DNA from: CAYVKM01 sp964452045
GTDB taxonomy: Bacteria > Calditrichota > Calditrichia > RBG-13-44-9
Assembly (NCBI GenBank): GCA_964452045.1
Contig: CAYVKM010000043.1
Coordinates: 1 to 31,234 of the forward strand
Length of the DNA: 31,234 nucleotides
Reading direction: 5' to 3'
The notes beneath the pieces are model-generated. The model made no database searches. It had not been told where the DNA came from and was given only the letters and a program-made list of their open reading frames with translations. A program made the translations under genes and the position numbers. Numbering within the stretch: position 1 is the stretch's first letter; every line of letters begins with the position of its first letter. Positions 1-7,695 of the stretch are shown here, one piece after another.

Positions 1-2
1 TA

Positions 3-854
3 TTATTTCTGTGCGGTTACCCCCTGATAACTCAATCTAACCTTTCGAAAACCCACTTTTGTGAGTAGTTCTATGGTTTTTTGCGCAAGAGGCATTTTTC
101 GTTGGGCCTGGTTTGGATTGCCGGTATAGTGGTAAAACTTACCACCGGGTTTCAGAAAGCGATATATCTGTTGATAAAAGATTTCCGAATATAATTCCGG
201 TGCCAGGGCGAAGCGGGGTGGGTCATGCAGCACTGCATCAAAGCAGTTATCTGGAACAAAGCGAACAAATGAATCTGCGGATATAATCATCAATTGGATT
301 TTAGAATTGCCAAAAAGTTCGGCGGACCAGGGATTTTCCCTGCAAATCTGGAGAACATTCTGATCCTTTTCGCAACTAAAAACTATTTCTACCTGTGAGA
401 TTCGGCCACTGTAAATTGTGGTATAACCTAATCCAAGGCAGGTATCTAATATTTTTCCTTTGATGGTACCCAAAGTCTTCAGTTTATTTTCAGTATCTGT
501 TTCCGGATTTCCATTTTGGGTCACGTGCATCTTTATACCACTAATCTCCAGGGTAGGAGGTTTACCAGGCTCAACGAAAACCGGTTTATAATATTTACCG
601 GTTCGTTTATCAAAAAATTGCCATTTTTCCCACGATCCATCCCGCCACTTGAAGATGGTTCTCTCATCGCTTGCCCGGAACAGCTCATCCGGGAGTGGAA
701 GAATATCATCTGCAATCTGCAGTTTATTTTGTCCTATCCGCACCTTGAGTACGGTTCGTCCCAGATCGAGCGAGAGTTCAATTTCAGCAGCATCCTGTGA
801 CTTACGGATTTGCTCGATCAGTCTCAAGGTATCCGGGGTGAGAAAGTAAGTCAT
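3..854 (-). CDS. Class I SAM-dependent methyltransferase (spermidine-synthase-like fold)
   Basis: A 283-aa protein whose C-terminal half (about residues 125-270) reads as a Rossmann-type S-adenosylmethionine methyltransferase. It has the glycine-rich motif I 'LDTCLGLGYTT' at about residue 136, an acidic 'CEKD' at the end of the next strand that would bind the SAM ribose, and 'DAVLHDPPRF' at about residue 208 as the motif IV region. A final 'FLKPGGKFYHYTGNP' strand-turn follows. The N-terminal 110 residues are not a domain I recognise. The DPP motif resembles N6-adenine or RNA methyltransferases, but the overall arrangement is closest to predicted spermine/spermidine-synthase-like methyltransferases; the substrate is unknown. 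It starts 12 nt after the upstream thioredoxin-like gene, so the two are probably co-transcribed. The ATG has no clear Shine-Dalgarno sequence. The stop codon is at positions 3-5, so the gene is complete. Confidence 0.8.
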   Translation of the reverse strand: MTYFLTPDTLRLIEQIRKSQDAAEIELSLDLGRTVLKVRIGQNKLQIADDILPLPDELFRASDERTIFKWRDGSWEKWQFFDKRTGKYYKPVFVEPGKPPTLEISGIKMHVTQNGNPETDTENKLKTLGTIKGKILDTCLGLGYTTIYSGRISQVEIVFSCEKDQNVLQICRENPWSAELFGNSKIQLMIISADSFVRFVPDNCFDAVLHDPPRFALAPELYSEIFYQQIYRFLKPGGKFYHYTGNPNQAQRKMPLAQKTIELLTKVGFRKVRLSYQGVTAQK

Positions 855-866
855 CTTAGTGTTATA

Positions 867-1178
867 TTATGAATTGAAATTTGTGGTGAGTAACCGGTTG
901 AGAGCCGTTTCTAGGTCCTGTATAGAAAAATGCCGGCTAAACCGGGCCGCCTCTTTGCCCTGATAAAAAATAATTATGGTAGGAACAGCAAAAACCAGCA
1001 GTTGTCCGCTGATTTCAGGATATTGATGAATATCCACGTAGAGAAAAGTAACACCGGGATAATCCCGGAGAAATTCCTGAACCTTCGGTTTCAGTACCTT
1101 GCAGACGGAACATTCCGGATAGGAAAAGTACGCAAGGATAATTTCATGATTTTTGAGTTCGGCATGAAAATCTATCAT
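867..1178 (-). CDS. Thioredoxin-family protein (CSVC active site)
   Basis: A 103-aa thioredoxin-fold protein. The active site is 'YPECSVCKVLKP', a CxxC motif with Ser-Val between the cysteines instead of the Gly-Pro of classical thioredoxin, and the cis-proline loop 'FAVPTIIIF' follows about 43 residues later. The frame stays open upstream to 1331, but I chose the ATG at 1176-1178. It puts the first beta strand right after the start, it has AAGGAAG just upstream, and the extra 51 residues do not look like a signal peptide or domain. An intermediate ATG near 1298 is the alternative. With the chosen start there is no export signal, so a cytoplasmic thiol-disulfide role is likely. The CSVC centre should shift the redox potential from that of CGPC thioredoxins. 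It is the first gene of a two-gene minus-strand unit with the methyltransferase. Confidence 0.82.
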   Translation of the reverse strand: MIDFHAELKNHEIILAYFSYPECSVCKVLKPKVQEFLRDYPGVTFLYVDIHQYPEISGQLLVFAVPTIIIFYQGKEAARFSRHFSIQDLETALNRLLTTNFNS

Positions 1179-1426
1179 ACTTCCTTCATTCTGTCCCGCC
1201 GTTGCGGGATCGGAATCTCCCAAATTTATATTAAAAACTAGACCCTGAAATGAATTCCGGGTTACAGTATAAATTACAATTGGTCTTAAAATATTCATAC
1301 TTCTGTTTAATAACCATGAGGAATAAAACAAATTACATTTTTTTACTTTTTATAACATGTCAGAAAAATCAACCACTTAAAAATTTAATTCACTTTTTAT
1401 TGGATTCAAATTTTTAATAATTTCAC

Positions 1427-1440
1427 CTGATTTAAATCAA
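1427..1440. promoter_or_regulatory. Possible Crp/Fnr-type operator upstream of the LKR-like gene
   Basis: CTGATTTAAATCAA matches the classical Fnr-type box TTGAT-N4-ATCAA at 9 of 10 defined positions and contains a perfect 12-bp palindrome (1428-1439). It lies about 30 bp upstream of the ATG at 1471. An AT-rich 12-bp palindrome can occur by chance, and no Fnr-like gene is visible in the window, so this is only suggestive. Confidence 0.28.
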
Positions 1441-1470
1441 GATAAATGCGATTAGCAATAGGGAAATTTT

Positions 1471-2784
1471 ATGAAAAATCGAATTGGCATCCGCCGGGAA
1501 AACAAAGATAAAACCGAGAAACGAACCCCTTTAATCCCGGAGCAGGTTAAAAAACTGATTAAAGATTATCAACTGGAAATACAGATGGAGTCTTCACCAA
1601 ACCGTATTTATACCGCGGAAGAATATCAAAAGGCAGGTGCCATGGTGGTAGAAAGCCTGCAGGATTGTAATATCATCTTCGGCGTCAAGGAAATTCCTAC
1701 GGCCGATTTAATTCCCGGTCAGGCCTACTGTTTCTTTTCCCATACCATCAAAGGACAATCCTTCAATATGCCCATGTTAAAACGAATGCTGGATCTGCGC
1801 GATACCCTGATCGATTATGAAAAGGTAGTGGATAAAGATGGCAAGCGGCTTATCTTTTTCGGCCGATTTGCCGGCTACGCTGGTATGATCGATACTTTTT
1901 GGGCACTTGGTCGACGTCTGGACTGGGAAGGTATTAAAAATCCATTTTCCACCATAAGACAAGCTTTGAACTACAGCAGTCTGAATGAAGCAAAAGAAGC
2001 GATCCGGGAAATGGGTAAACAAATTGATCAGTTAGGTTTCGATAAATCTCTCTGCCCGGTTATCTTTGGTTTCACCGGTTACGGTCAGGTGTCCAAAGGT
2101 GCCCAGGAAATTTTCGATCTTTTGCCTTACCAGGAAATCCAACCAGGTGAATTATACAATTTTATCACCAGCCGCAATTATTCAGACAGAAATATTTACA
2201 AGGTTGAATTTCGTGAAATAAACATGTTTGTTCCTACAGACCTTAATGGCAAATTTGTCTTAAAGGACTATTTCACAAATCCAGAGCGGTATTACAGCAT
2301 TTTCGACCGATACATTCCATTTCTGACAGCAATTGTAAATGGCATTTACTGGGAGCCCAAATATCCCAGGTTGGTGACCAAAGAATGGCTGGCAGAAAAT
2401 TTCACCCAGGAAAAATCAGCGAAGTTAAAGATGATTGCCGATATTTCCTGCGATGTTGATGGTTCAATTGAATGCACCACCAAGGCAACCAATTCAGCCA
2501 ATCCGGTTTATGTTTACGATCCCATAACAGGGAAATCCGTTGATGGCGTAGAGGGCAGGGGACCGGTAATTCTGGCAGTGGATAAATTACCGGCCGAGCT
2601 ACCCCATGAAGCATCAAAAACTTTCGGAAACTTTCTGCTGCCCTTCGTCCCCTTGCTGGCGAGAGCAGATTTTGAAACACCATTTGAAAATTTGGCCATA
2701 CCACCGGAATTTATACCGGCAGTCATCGCCCATAAGGGACGCTTGACACCATCCTATCAGTATTTAGGCCGGCACATCAAATAA
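1471..2784 (+). CDS. Lysine-ketoglutarate reductase-type saccharopine dehydrogenase (LKR domain protein)
   Basis: A 437-aa protein resembling the N-terminal half of the eukaryotic bifunctional LKR/SDH enzyme, built on the alanine dehydrogenase/transhydrogenase N-terminal fold. Signatures are 'GIRRENKDKTEKRTPL' at the N-terminus, 'FFSHTIKGQSFNMPML' at about residue 89, 'LIDYEKV' at about 113, and 'FFGRFAGYAGMIDTFWALGRRL' at about 129. A conserved C-terminal half contains 'ISCDVDGSIECT'. LKR condenses L-lysine and 2-oxoglutarate to saccharopine with NADPH, in the cytoplasm; direction and cofactor here are inferred. The downstream gene encodes a saccharopine reductase/dehydrogenase, so the pair carries separately what animals and plants fuse. 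'AGGGA' seven bases before the ATG is the probable ribosome binding site. Alanine dehydrogenase is a less likely alternative because of the HTIKGQ and GRFAGYAGMID signatures. Confidence 0.85.
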   Translation: MKNRIGIRRENKDKTEKRTPLIPEQVKKLIKDYQLEIQMESSPNRIYTAEEYQKAGAMVVESLQDCNIIFGVKEIPTADLIPGQAYCFFSHTIKGQSFNMPMLKRMLDLRDTLIDYEKVVDKDGKRLIFFGRFAGYAGMIDTFWALGRRLDWEGIKNPFSTIRQALNYSSLNEAKEAIREMGKQIDQLGFDKSLCPVIFGFTGYGQVSKGAQEIFDLLPYQEIQPGELYNFITSRNYSDRNIYKVEFREINMFVPTDLNGKFVLKDYFTNPERYYSIFDRYIPFLTAIVNGIYWEPKYPRLVTKEWLAENFTQEKSAKLKMIADISCDVDGSIECTTKATNSANPVYVYDPITGKSVDGVEGRGPVILAVDKLPAELPHEASKTFGNFLLPFVPLLARADFETPFENLAIPPEFIPAVIAHKGRLTPSYQYLGRHIK

Positions 2785-2837
2785 CCCATTCTCCGGATTT
2801 CCAAACTCTTGTGAATATTCGATCTTTAGCCATTAAA

Positions 2838-2868
2838 AGAATCTGATACTCAGGATTCTATTTATTCT
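2838..2868 (+). terminator. Putative terminator after the LKR-like gene
   Basis: AGAATCTGA and TCAGGATTCT form a 9-bp stem with one bulged G and a TAC loop (2838-2859), followed by a T-rich run. It lies 54 nt after the stop codon. The stem is AT-rich, so termination may be partial. The rest of the 293-nt spacer before the next gene shows nothing I recognise. Confidence 0.4.
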
Positions 2869-3077
2869 TACACTTTGACTGTGGCACTTAAATTTCATAA
2901 ATTTATTACGTTATTTAAGTCATTTGCCGACAATTTAAAAATGGCAAGTGGAGACATTATGGTATTTGAGATAATATTTGACCGCTTTCATCTGTATCTC
3001 TCACCCAATCCGAGATTTCCATAGCATATTCTCACTCCGTTAAACTAAGAATTCAAATTAATCATTCTGGAGAAAAA

Positions 3078-4427
3078 ATGAAAAAGGCACTTATTTTAGG
3101 CGCCGGTATGGTTGCCAAACCTATGATCGATTATTTATTGAACGATGGTCGGATTGAAGTAATCATGGCTAGCCGGACAGTATCAAAAGCAGAAAAGATT
3201 CTGGCAAAGCGTAAAAATAGCCGGGCAGTTCCACTTCTGGCCAATGACGATAAAAAATTGGAGGAATTGATTTCCCCTGCGGATATTGTGGTGAGTCTTC
3301 TTCCATATACCTATCATGTCAAGGTAGCAAAACTTTGTTTAAAACATGGAATACCATTAGTAACGACTTCATATGTTAGTCCCCCAATGCAGGAATTGGA
3401 TAAGGAAGCAACTGCTAAAGGTGTCCTCATATTGAATGAGATCGGGTTAGATCCAGGCATCGACCATATGTCGGCCATGCGGATTATTCATGATGTCCGG
3501 AGCCGTGGTGGTTCCATCGAAGAATTTCGATCCTATTGTGGTGGTCTGCCGGCACCGGAAGCAAATGATAATCCCTGGGGTTATAAATTCTCCTGGAGTC
3601 CCCGCGGAGTACTGATGGCCGGGAGAAATGATGCCAAATATTTTAAAAAGTCTAAACTCATCGAAATACCCGGAAGAGAGCTGTTTAAAAACTACTGGCC
3701 GATCAAAATCGATAAACTGGATTTGGAAACCTATCCAAACCGGAATTCGCTTCCCTATAAAAAATTATATGGGATTGATAAAGCAAAAACCGTTTACCGT
3801 GGCACATTGCGCTATCCCGGCTGGTGCCGGACAATGCTGGTGGTAAGTGAACTGGGTCTACTGACCGAAACCGAGATCAGCGACATAAAAAATGAAAGCT
3901 ATATTAATATCCTGAGAAAAATTTTAAAAATCGGTCAGGATGTTGATCCCCGAAATCACATTGCCGGTTTATACAATATTAAGCCGGATGATGAGATTAT
4001 CCGCAAATTGGCATGGCTGGATATCTTTAGTAATAATAAGTATAAAGCGGATTCCACCACGCCATTGGATTTTCTGTCTATGTTGACCCTGGAGAAGATG
4101 AAATATCAGCCCGGTGAAAGGGATATGATTGTGCTCTATCACGATTTTCTGGTGAAGTTTCCGGATCATTCGGAGAAGATTACCTCCACCCTGATCGATT
4201 ATGGCATCCCAAATGGAGATTCATCTATGTCTCGCACGGTGTCTTTACCGGCAGCCATTGCCGTTAAGTTGATTCTGGATGGCAAAATTACTGAAACCGG
4301 GATTCGGATTCCAGTGGAGGAAGAAATCTATAATCCGGTTCTGGATGAACTGGAAAAGCTAGGTATAGTTTGCAAGGAACACAAACAGGTTCTGGCGCAG
4401 GATGTAGCTGCGGTTTCTCAGAACTAA
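3078..4427 (+). CDS. Saccharopine dehydrogenase / saccharopine reductase family protein
   Basis: A 449-aa protein starting with a Rossmann nucleotide-binding motif 'LILGAGMVAKPMIDYL' (residues 5-20). Family hallmarks follow: 'ADIVVSLLPYTYHVKVA', 'LNEIGLDPGIDHMSAM' at about residue 128, 'PEANDNPWGYKFSWSPRGVL' at about 155, and 'YRGTLRYPGWC'. This is the saccharopine dehydrogenase (L-glutamate-forming)/saccharopine reductase family, which interconverts saccharopine with glutamate plus 2-aminoadipate-6-semialdehyde. Length is typical of the stand-alone enzyme. The start has GGAG upstream (tctGGAGaaaaaATG). Coming after the LKR-type gene on the same strand, it completes a two-step saccharopine route. 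Degradation of lysine is more likely than synthesis, because no homocitrate or aminoadipate biosynthesis genes are nearby, but this is inference. The 293-nt spacer to the LKR gene suggests its own promoter. Confidence 0.9.
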   Translation: MKKALILGAGMVAKPMIDYLLNDGRIEVIMASRTVSKAEKILAKRKNSRAVPLLANDDKKLEELISPADIVVSLLPYTYHVKVAKLCLKHGIPLVTTSYVSPPMQELDKEATAKGVLILNEIGLDPGIDHMSAMRIIHDVRSRGGSIEEFRSYCGGLPAPEANDNPWGYKFSWSPRGVLMAGRNDAKYFKKSKLIEIPGRELFKNYWPIKIDKLDLETYPNRNSLPYKKLYGIDKAKTVYRGTLRYPGWCRTMLVVSELGLLTETEISDIKNESYINILRKILKIGQDVDPRNHIAGLYNIKPDDEIIRKLAWLDIFSNNKYKADSTTPLDFLSMLTLEKMKYQPGERDMIVLYHDFLVKFPDHSEKITSTLIDYGIPNGDSSMSRTVSLPAAIAVKLILDGKITETGIRIPVEEEIYNPVLDELEKLGIVCKEHKQVLAQDVAAVSQN

Positions 4428-4435
4428 AAGCAGTC

Positions 4436-4464
4436 TTGACAAGGCAGGGGAGAAGTATTAAATT
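4436..4464 (+). promoter_or_regulatory. Sigma-70-type promoter of the tRNA-Leu gene
   Basis: TTGACA (4436-4441) and TAAATT (4459-4464) are separated by 17 bp, predicting a start near 4471, nine bases before the mature tRNA. An 8-bp inverted repeat (AAGGCAGG 4441-4448, CCTGCCTT 4467-4474) overlaps it and could also end transcription of the preceding gene. Confidence 0.6.
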
Positions 4465-4479
4465 TGCCTGCCTTAAATT

Positions 4480-4565
4480 GCCGGAGTGGCGGAATTGGCA
4501 GACGCGCCGGACTCAAAATCCGGTGGGGGTGATACTTCGTGTGGGTTCGAGTCCCACCTCCGGCA
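4480..4565 (+). tRNA. tRNA-Leu (anticodon CAA)
   Basis: This is an 86-nt class II tRNA. The acceptor stem GCCGGAG (4480-4486) pairs fully with CTCCGGC (4558-4564), and the discriminator base is A4565. The anticodon stem CCGGA/TCCGG encloses the loop CTCAAAA with anticodon CAA at 4514-4516, reading UUG. A long variable arm and a T arm GTGGG-TTCGAGT-CCCAC complete the fold. CCA is not encoded (CAA follows), so it must be added after transcription. Confidence 0.96.
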
Positions 4566-4571
4566 CAAATA

Positions 4572-4600
4572 AGATTAAAGAAGAAAGATTAAAGATTAAA
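4572..4600 (+). repeat. Three short AGATTAAA direct repeats after the tRNA
   Basis: AGATTAAA occurs at 4572-4579, 4586-4593 and 4593-4600, between the tRNA and its terminator. The A+T-rich composition makes chance slippage a sufficient explanation, and no function is assigned. Confidence 0.4.
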
Positions 4601-4620
4601 TTCTTTGGTCACAGCTTAAA

Positions 4621-4652
4621 TGGCGCTCTGTGTAGCGTCAATTTTTTATTTT
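4621..4652 (+). terminator. Rho-independent terminator after tRNA-Leu
   Basis: TGGCGCT (4621-4627) pairs with AGCGTCA (4634-4640), a 7-bp stem with one G-U pair and a 6-nt loop. It is followed by ATTTTTTATTTT, a classical U-tract. It sits 55 nt after the end of the tRNA. Confidence 0.72.
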
Positions 4653-4662
4653 AGTTAATAAA

Positions 4663-4720
4663 GACGCGGCCCGTGAAACGGGCTGGGGGTGATACCTCGT
4701 GTGGGTTGCCTGTCTGGCTC
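4663..4720 (+). pseudogene. Degenerate partial tRNA-Leu copy
   Basis: Positions 4684-4707 match 23 of 24 bases of the variable arm and 5' T-stem of the intact tRNA-Leu (4524-4547); the one change is T to C at 4696. Upstream, GACGCG (4663-4668) matches the end of the tRNA D-arm region. Between them the anticodon arm is replaced by GCCCG-TGAAA-CGGGC, a perfect 5-bp stem with a 5-nt loop. No acceptor stem, D-loop or closing T-stem strand is present, so it cannot fold as a tRNA. It could be a relic of a second tRNA-Leu gene or of a recombination event at the tRNA. Confidence 0.7.
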
Positions 4721-4888
4721 TAAAAAATTAATCAAAAAGCATATGAGCAGTATCTAAAATTTTGCTAACTCTACAAAAATTTGTATAGTAAAGACTACTA
4801 ATAGTTATAATACTGGTTTTATGTTTTTAAAATGAACTATATATTTAAATTAAATTTTGAAGATGGATAAATATTTCGATAATCCCCG

Positions 4889-6340
4889 ATGAAGATAATT
4901 CTATATTTATTTCTCGGCTCTCTTTTTTTTCTATTTTACTGCACAAAAGATAATCAACCGCAATCAGTAAATATTGCTACCGTGAATGGAATAAATATAA
5001 AATTAGAAGATTTTAGGAATTTTTATGAATTAGATCCGAATTTTGGAATTGATTCCGTGGGATATCCGGCATTACTTGATGAATTATATAAATACATAGA
5101 TTATAAATTAGCCTTCCGGTTTGCCGAAAAGAATGGGCTTCTGAACGATTCTCTTTTGAGAAAATCAGTAGCCTGGGAGACTCGTCAGGCAATTCTACGA
5201 CAACTCTTCAGATATATGATTTCAGAGAAAATCAGTATTACTGAAAAGGAATTAAAGGAAGAATTTATCAGGGAAAATATACAGGTTCATGTTAGACACC
5301 TTTTCAGTACTGATTCTGTTCAAGCGAATAGTTGGTATAACGAACTTAAAGAAGGAAAAAGTTTTAATAAATTAGCAAAAGTTGCTTTTACAGACACTGT
5401 ATTAGCCAATAATGGTGGTGATCTTGGCTGGATTGAATTAAGTTCACTTGACGAAAATTTTGCCAGAGGAGTTGAAGTACTCACTAAGGATGAAATTTCA
5501 AGACCCATTAGAACCAAATGGGGATATCACATTGTCCAATTAATAGACCGAAAAGAAAATTTGCTTCTAAAAGACAGTGATTTTATTCAGAAGAGGAAAG
5601 CAATTGAGAAAAAAATAAAGGTCCGGAAGGAAAATGAGTTATCAAACATCTATATTAAATCATACATTGGAGAATTGAATCCGCAACCCGATACAAAAAC
5701 ATTCAGATTGTTATGGCAAGGTATAGCTTCTTCGGAAGCAGAGAATAAAAGATTGTCATCCACAACTTCCTTTACAAATAATTTAATTAATGAACTACAG
5801 ATAAAACTTCAAAATCATAATAATGATATCTTGATAAAATATAAGGGCGGAGAGGTTGCTTTGAATGATTATCTTTCTGCCCTAAAAAAAATCCCGGTCA
5901 GTGAACGTCCAAGATTTCAAACGATTCGTCAATTATCTGATAAAATTGGCGTTTGGATCAGAGACGAGTTGTTATTGAAAGAGGCTTTGAAACATAAATT
6001 ACAAAATCACCCCACCGTTCAAAAAGAGGTTAAAGAAATTAATGAAAATCAATGTTATTACTTCTTGATACAAAAAGAAATGGAATCAATAACAATCCCT
6101 GAAAATGTAACAAAATATTTTAAAGAGAATGATAAAAAAGAACCAGAAAATCTGCCAAATATGAGGCACTTTCATACAATACAAGAATGGCTATGGTGGA
6201 AAGCCCAAACCAACTTACATAAGAGACTAATTAATGATAAAACATTTATCAAAATCAATTATGATGAATTGAAACGTGAAAATTCCAGAATAGACTGGAA
6301 AAACCGCATCAGAATGATGGTTGTCCAAAATCCATCCTGA
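4889..6340 (+). CDS. Parvulin-type peptidyl-prolyl cis-trans isomerase, probably exported
   Basis: A 483-aa protein. An N-terminal hydrophobic segment (about residues 3-17) ends at 'FLFYC', a possible lipoprotein site with Cys18, though Tyr before the Cys is unusual for a lipobox. Residues 25-125 resemble the SurA/PrsA-type chaperone N-terminal helices. A PpiC/rotamase domain follows at about 131-222, with 'VRHLFSTD', 'GGDLGWIELSSLDENFA' and 'RTKWGYHIVQLIDR', all typical of parvulins. Residues 240-483 form a second, poorly conserved chaperone-like region. The likely role is folding of exported or outer-membrane proteins. No Shine-Dalgarno sequence is visible before the ATG. It lies just before the sugar locus, but its own spacer and the regulated promoter downstream suggest separate transcription. 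The 165-nt spacer upstream holds only an AT-rich 14-bp inverted repeat (TACAAA-AA-TTTGTA, 4772-4785). Confidence 0.85.
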   Translation: MKIILYLFLGSLFFLFYCTKDNQPQSVNIATVNGINIKLEDFRNFYELDPNFGIDSVGYPALLDELYKYIDYKLAFRFAEKNGLLNDSLLRKSVAWETRQAILRQLFRYMISEKISITEKELKEEFIRENIQVHVRHLFSTDSVQANSWYNELKEGKSFNKLAKVAFTDTVLANNGGDLGWIELSSLDENFARGVEVLTKDEISRPIRTKWGYHIVQLIDRKENLLLKDSDFIQKRKAIEKKIKVRKENELSNIYIKSYIGELNPQPDTKTFRLLWQGIASSEAENKRLSSTTSFTNNLINELQIKLQNHNNDILIKYKGGEVALNDYLSALKKIPVSERPRFQTIRQLSDKIGVWIRDELLLKEALKHKLQNHPTVQKEVKEINENQCYYFLIQKEMESITIPENVTKYFKENDKKEPENLPNMRHFHTIQEWLWWKAQTNLHKRLINDKTFIKINYDELKRENSRIDWKNRIRMMVVQNPS

Positions 6341-6463
6341 TACCAAAACAATACTGTTCATTCTATTTTTTTGAAAGATTTTTTCTTCTAAAGATTTAAC
6401 CAATATTTTTTGCTTTCCGGATTGTAAAGAACTAATACTCATTAATACAAAAGCTATTTTGGA

Positions 6464-6477
6464 ATTAAACGTTTAAC
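6464..6477. promoter_or_regulatory. Distal LacI-type operator (O2 candidate)
   Basis: The core TTAAACGTTTAA (6465-6476) is a perfect 12-bp palindrome sharing its core with the proximal operator at 6595. The centres are 132 bp apart, a distance compatible with DNA looping. The central CG step is typical of LacI-family operators. Confidence 0.6.
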
Positions 6478-6560
6478 CAAAATTATGAAAATTATAAGGT
6501 TTTATAAGAGCTAATTTAATTCTCATTATTTGAAAAACTTTATTTTCTAATAAATAAGTA

Positions 6561-6589
6561 TTGACAAAAATTATTTGAATGATTATATT
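6561..6589 (+). promoter_or_regulatory. Near-consensus sigma-70 promoter of the LacI-family gene
   Basis: TTGACA (6561-6566) and TATATT (6584-6589) have a 17-bp spacer, predicting a start near 6596, inside the palindromic operator. The promoter covers the upstream in-frame ATG at 6575, which argues that translation starts at 6620. Confidence 0.72.
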
Positions 6590-6594
6590 CACAT

Positions 6595-6610
6595 AGTTAA
6601 ACGTTTAACT
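6595..6610. promoter_or_regulatory. LacI-family operator, perfect 16-bp palindrome
   Basis: AGTTAAACGTTTAACT is a perfect 16-bp palindrome with the central CG typical of LacI/GalR-family sites. It overlaps the predicted transcription start and lies 9 bp before the regulator's ATG. This is the expected position for autorepression. Confidence 0.75.
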
Positions 6611-6619
6611 CAAAACTTC

Positions 6620-7642
6620 ATGACCTCAACAATTAAGGATGTTGCAAAAAAAGCGGACGTCTCAATTGCCACGGTTTCCCTGGTTATTCATAACAATAAA
6701 CGAATTTCACCTGAGACAAAAAGAAAAGTCCAAAGAGCGATTAAAGAACTGGATTATCATCCAACACGTTCTGCCATGGGTCTGGTTTCCCGAACAAGCG
6801 GAAATATAGGTTTTATTCTTACCGAAGATCACTTTTCCAGATCAGAACCGTTTTATACAAAAATATTTTTGGGAACTGAATTTCAGGCAAGAGAAAATGA
6901 ATATTACGTATTATTAACAACCATTCCTTCGAACTCTTGCCCGGATAGTAAAATTCCACGATTTCTACTGGAAAAAAATGTTGATGGGATTATTCTTGCC
7001 GGAAAGGTACCACCAAATTTTATTGAGAAACTGAAAAGATTTAAAATACCAACAGTTTTTGTAGATTATTTTCCCAATAACGGAAGCTATCCTACGGTTA
7101 TGGTAGATAATATTAACGGTGGATTTCAATCAACAGATCATTTGATTTCCTGTAATCACAATAAAATTGCATTCATCGCAGGAGATATTGAACACCCCAG
7201 TATTTTAGAACGGTTTCAGGGATATAAAATGGCGCTTGAAAAAGCAAATATTCCATATAGACCAGAGTTGGCTATTGTAGATCAACCACATCCTACACGC
7301 GAATGCGGCTATTCTGCCATAAAAAAACTTCTTAATAAAACAGATGATTTTACTGCAATCTTTGCTTGTAATGACGCCATGGCGCTAGGTGTTCTTCAAT
7401 ATTTAAAGGAAAAAGGTGTAAGCGTGCCTGGTGATAAATCACTCATTGGCTTTGATGATGTTGAATCAGATTTATCACTAGATCCTCCTCTGACCACCAT
7501 GAAAGTACCAAAGGTTGAAATGGGTATTGAGGCCACTAAACTAATGCTGGAAATCCTTCGAAAAAAATCCAATGGCCTCAGAAAAATTCTTATTCCGACT
7601 GAGCTTGTTGTTAGAAAATCAACCTGTGTATATCAAAATTAA
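6620..7642 (+). CDS. LacI/GalR-family transcriptional regulator
   Basis: A 340-aa regulator. The N-terminal helix-turn-helix and hinge run from 'TIKDVAKKADVSIATVSLVI' to 'IKELDYHPTRSAMGL' (about residues 4-55), followed by a type I periplasmic-binding-protein effector domain. That domain shows 'NIGFILTEDH', 'VDGIILAGKVPP', 'HNKIAFIAGD', 'FTAIFACNDAMALGVLQYL' and 'SLIGFDDVESDLSLDPPLTTMKVP'. I start it at the ATG at 6620, since the upstream in-frame ATG (6575) lies within the promoter and adds 15 residues before the DNA-binding domain. It probably represses its own gene and, by inference, the downstream sugar genes, with release by a sugar or sugar phosphate. The effector cannot be read from the sequence. 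Both operators are upstream of this gene. Confidence 0.93.
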   Translation: MTSTIKDVAKKADVSIATVSLVIHNNKRISPETKRKVQRAIKELDYHPTRSAMGLVSRTSGNIGFILTEDHFSRSEPFYTKIFLGTEFQARENEYYVLLTTIPSNSCPDSKIPRFLLEKNVDGIILAGKVPPNFIEKLKRFKIPTVFVDYFPNNGSYPTVMVDNINGGFQSTDHLISCNHNKIAFIAGDIEHPSILERFQGYKMALEKANIPYRPELAIVDQPHPTRECGYSAIKKLLNKTDDFTAIFACNDAMALGVLQYLKEKGVSVPGDKSLIGFDDVESDLSLDPPLTTMKVPKVEMGIEATKLMLEILRKKSNGLRKILIPTELVVRKSTCVYQN

Positions 7643-7695
7643 TCCATGGTAGGAATATTTTAGAATTTTTTCAGATATTGTATTTTTTAATTTAC

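Noticed and set aside
1179..1331. N-terminal extension of the thioredoxin-like protein
   Set aside because: The extra 51 residues do not look like a signal or domain, and the ATG at 1178 has a good purine-rich ribosome binding site.
4370..4654. 94-residue open frame over the tRNA-Leu
   Set aside because: It covers the end of the saccharopine dehydrogenase gene, the tRNA and the terminator, so it is chance.
4436..4720. Integrated element using tRNA-Leu as an attachment site
   Set aside because: No integrase nearby, and the relic matches the variable arm and T-stem rather than the tRNA 3' end usually copied by integrases.
6575..6619. In-frame ATG giving a LacI-type protein longer by 15 residues
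   Set aside because: It lies inside the predicted promoter, before the predicted transcription start, and adds residues before the helix-turn-helix.
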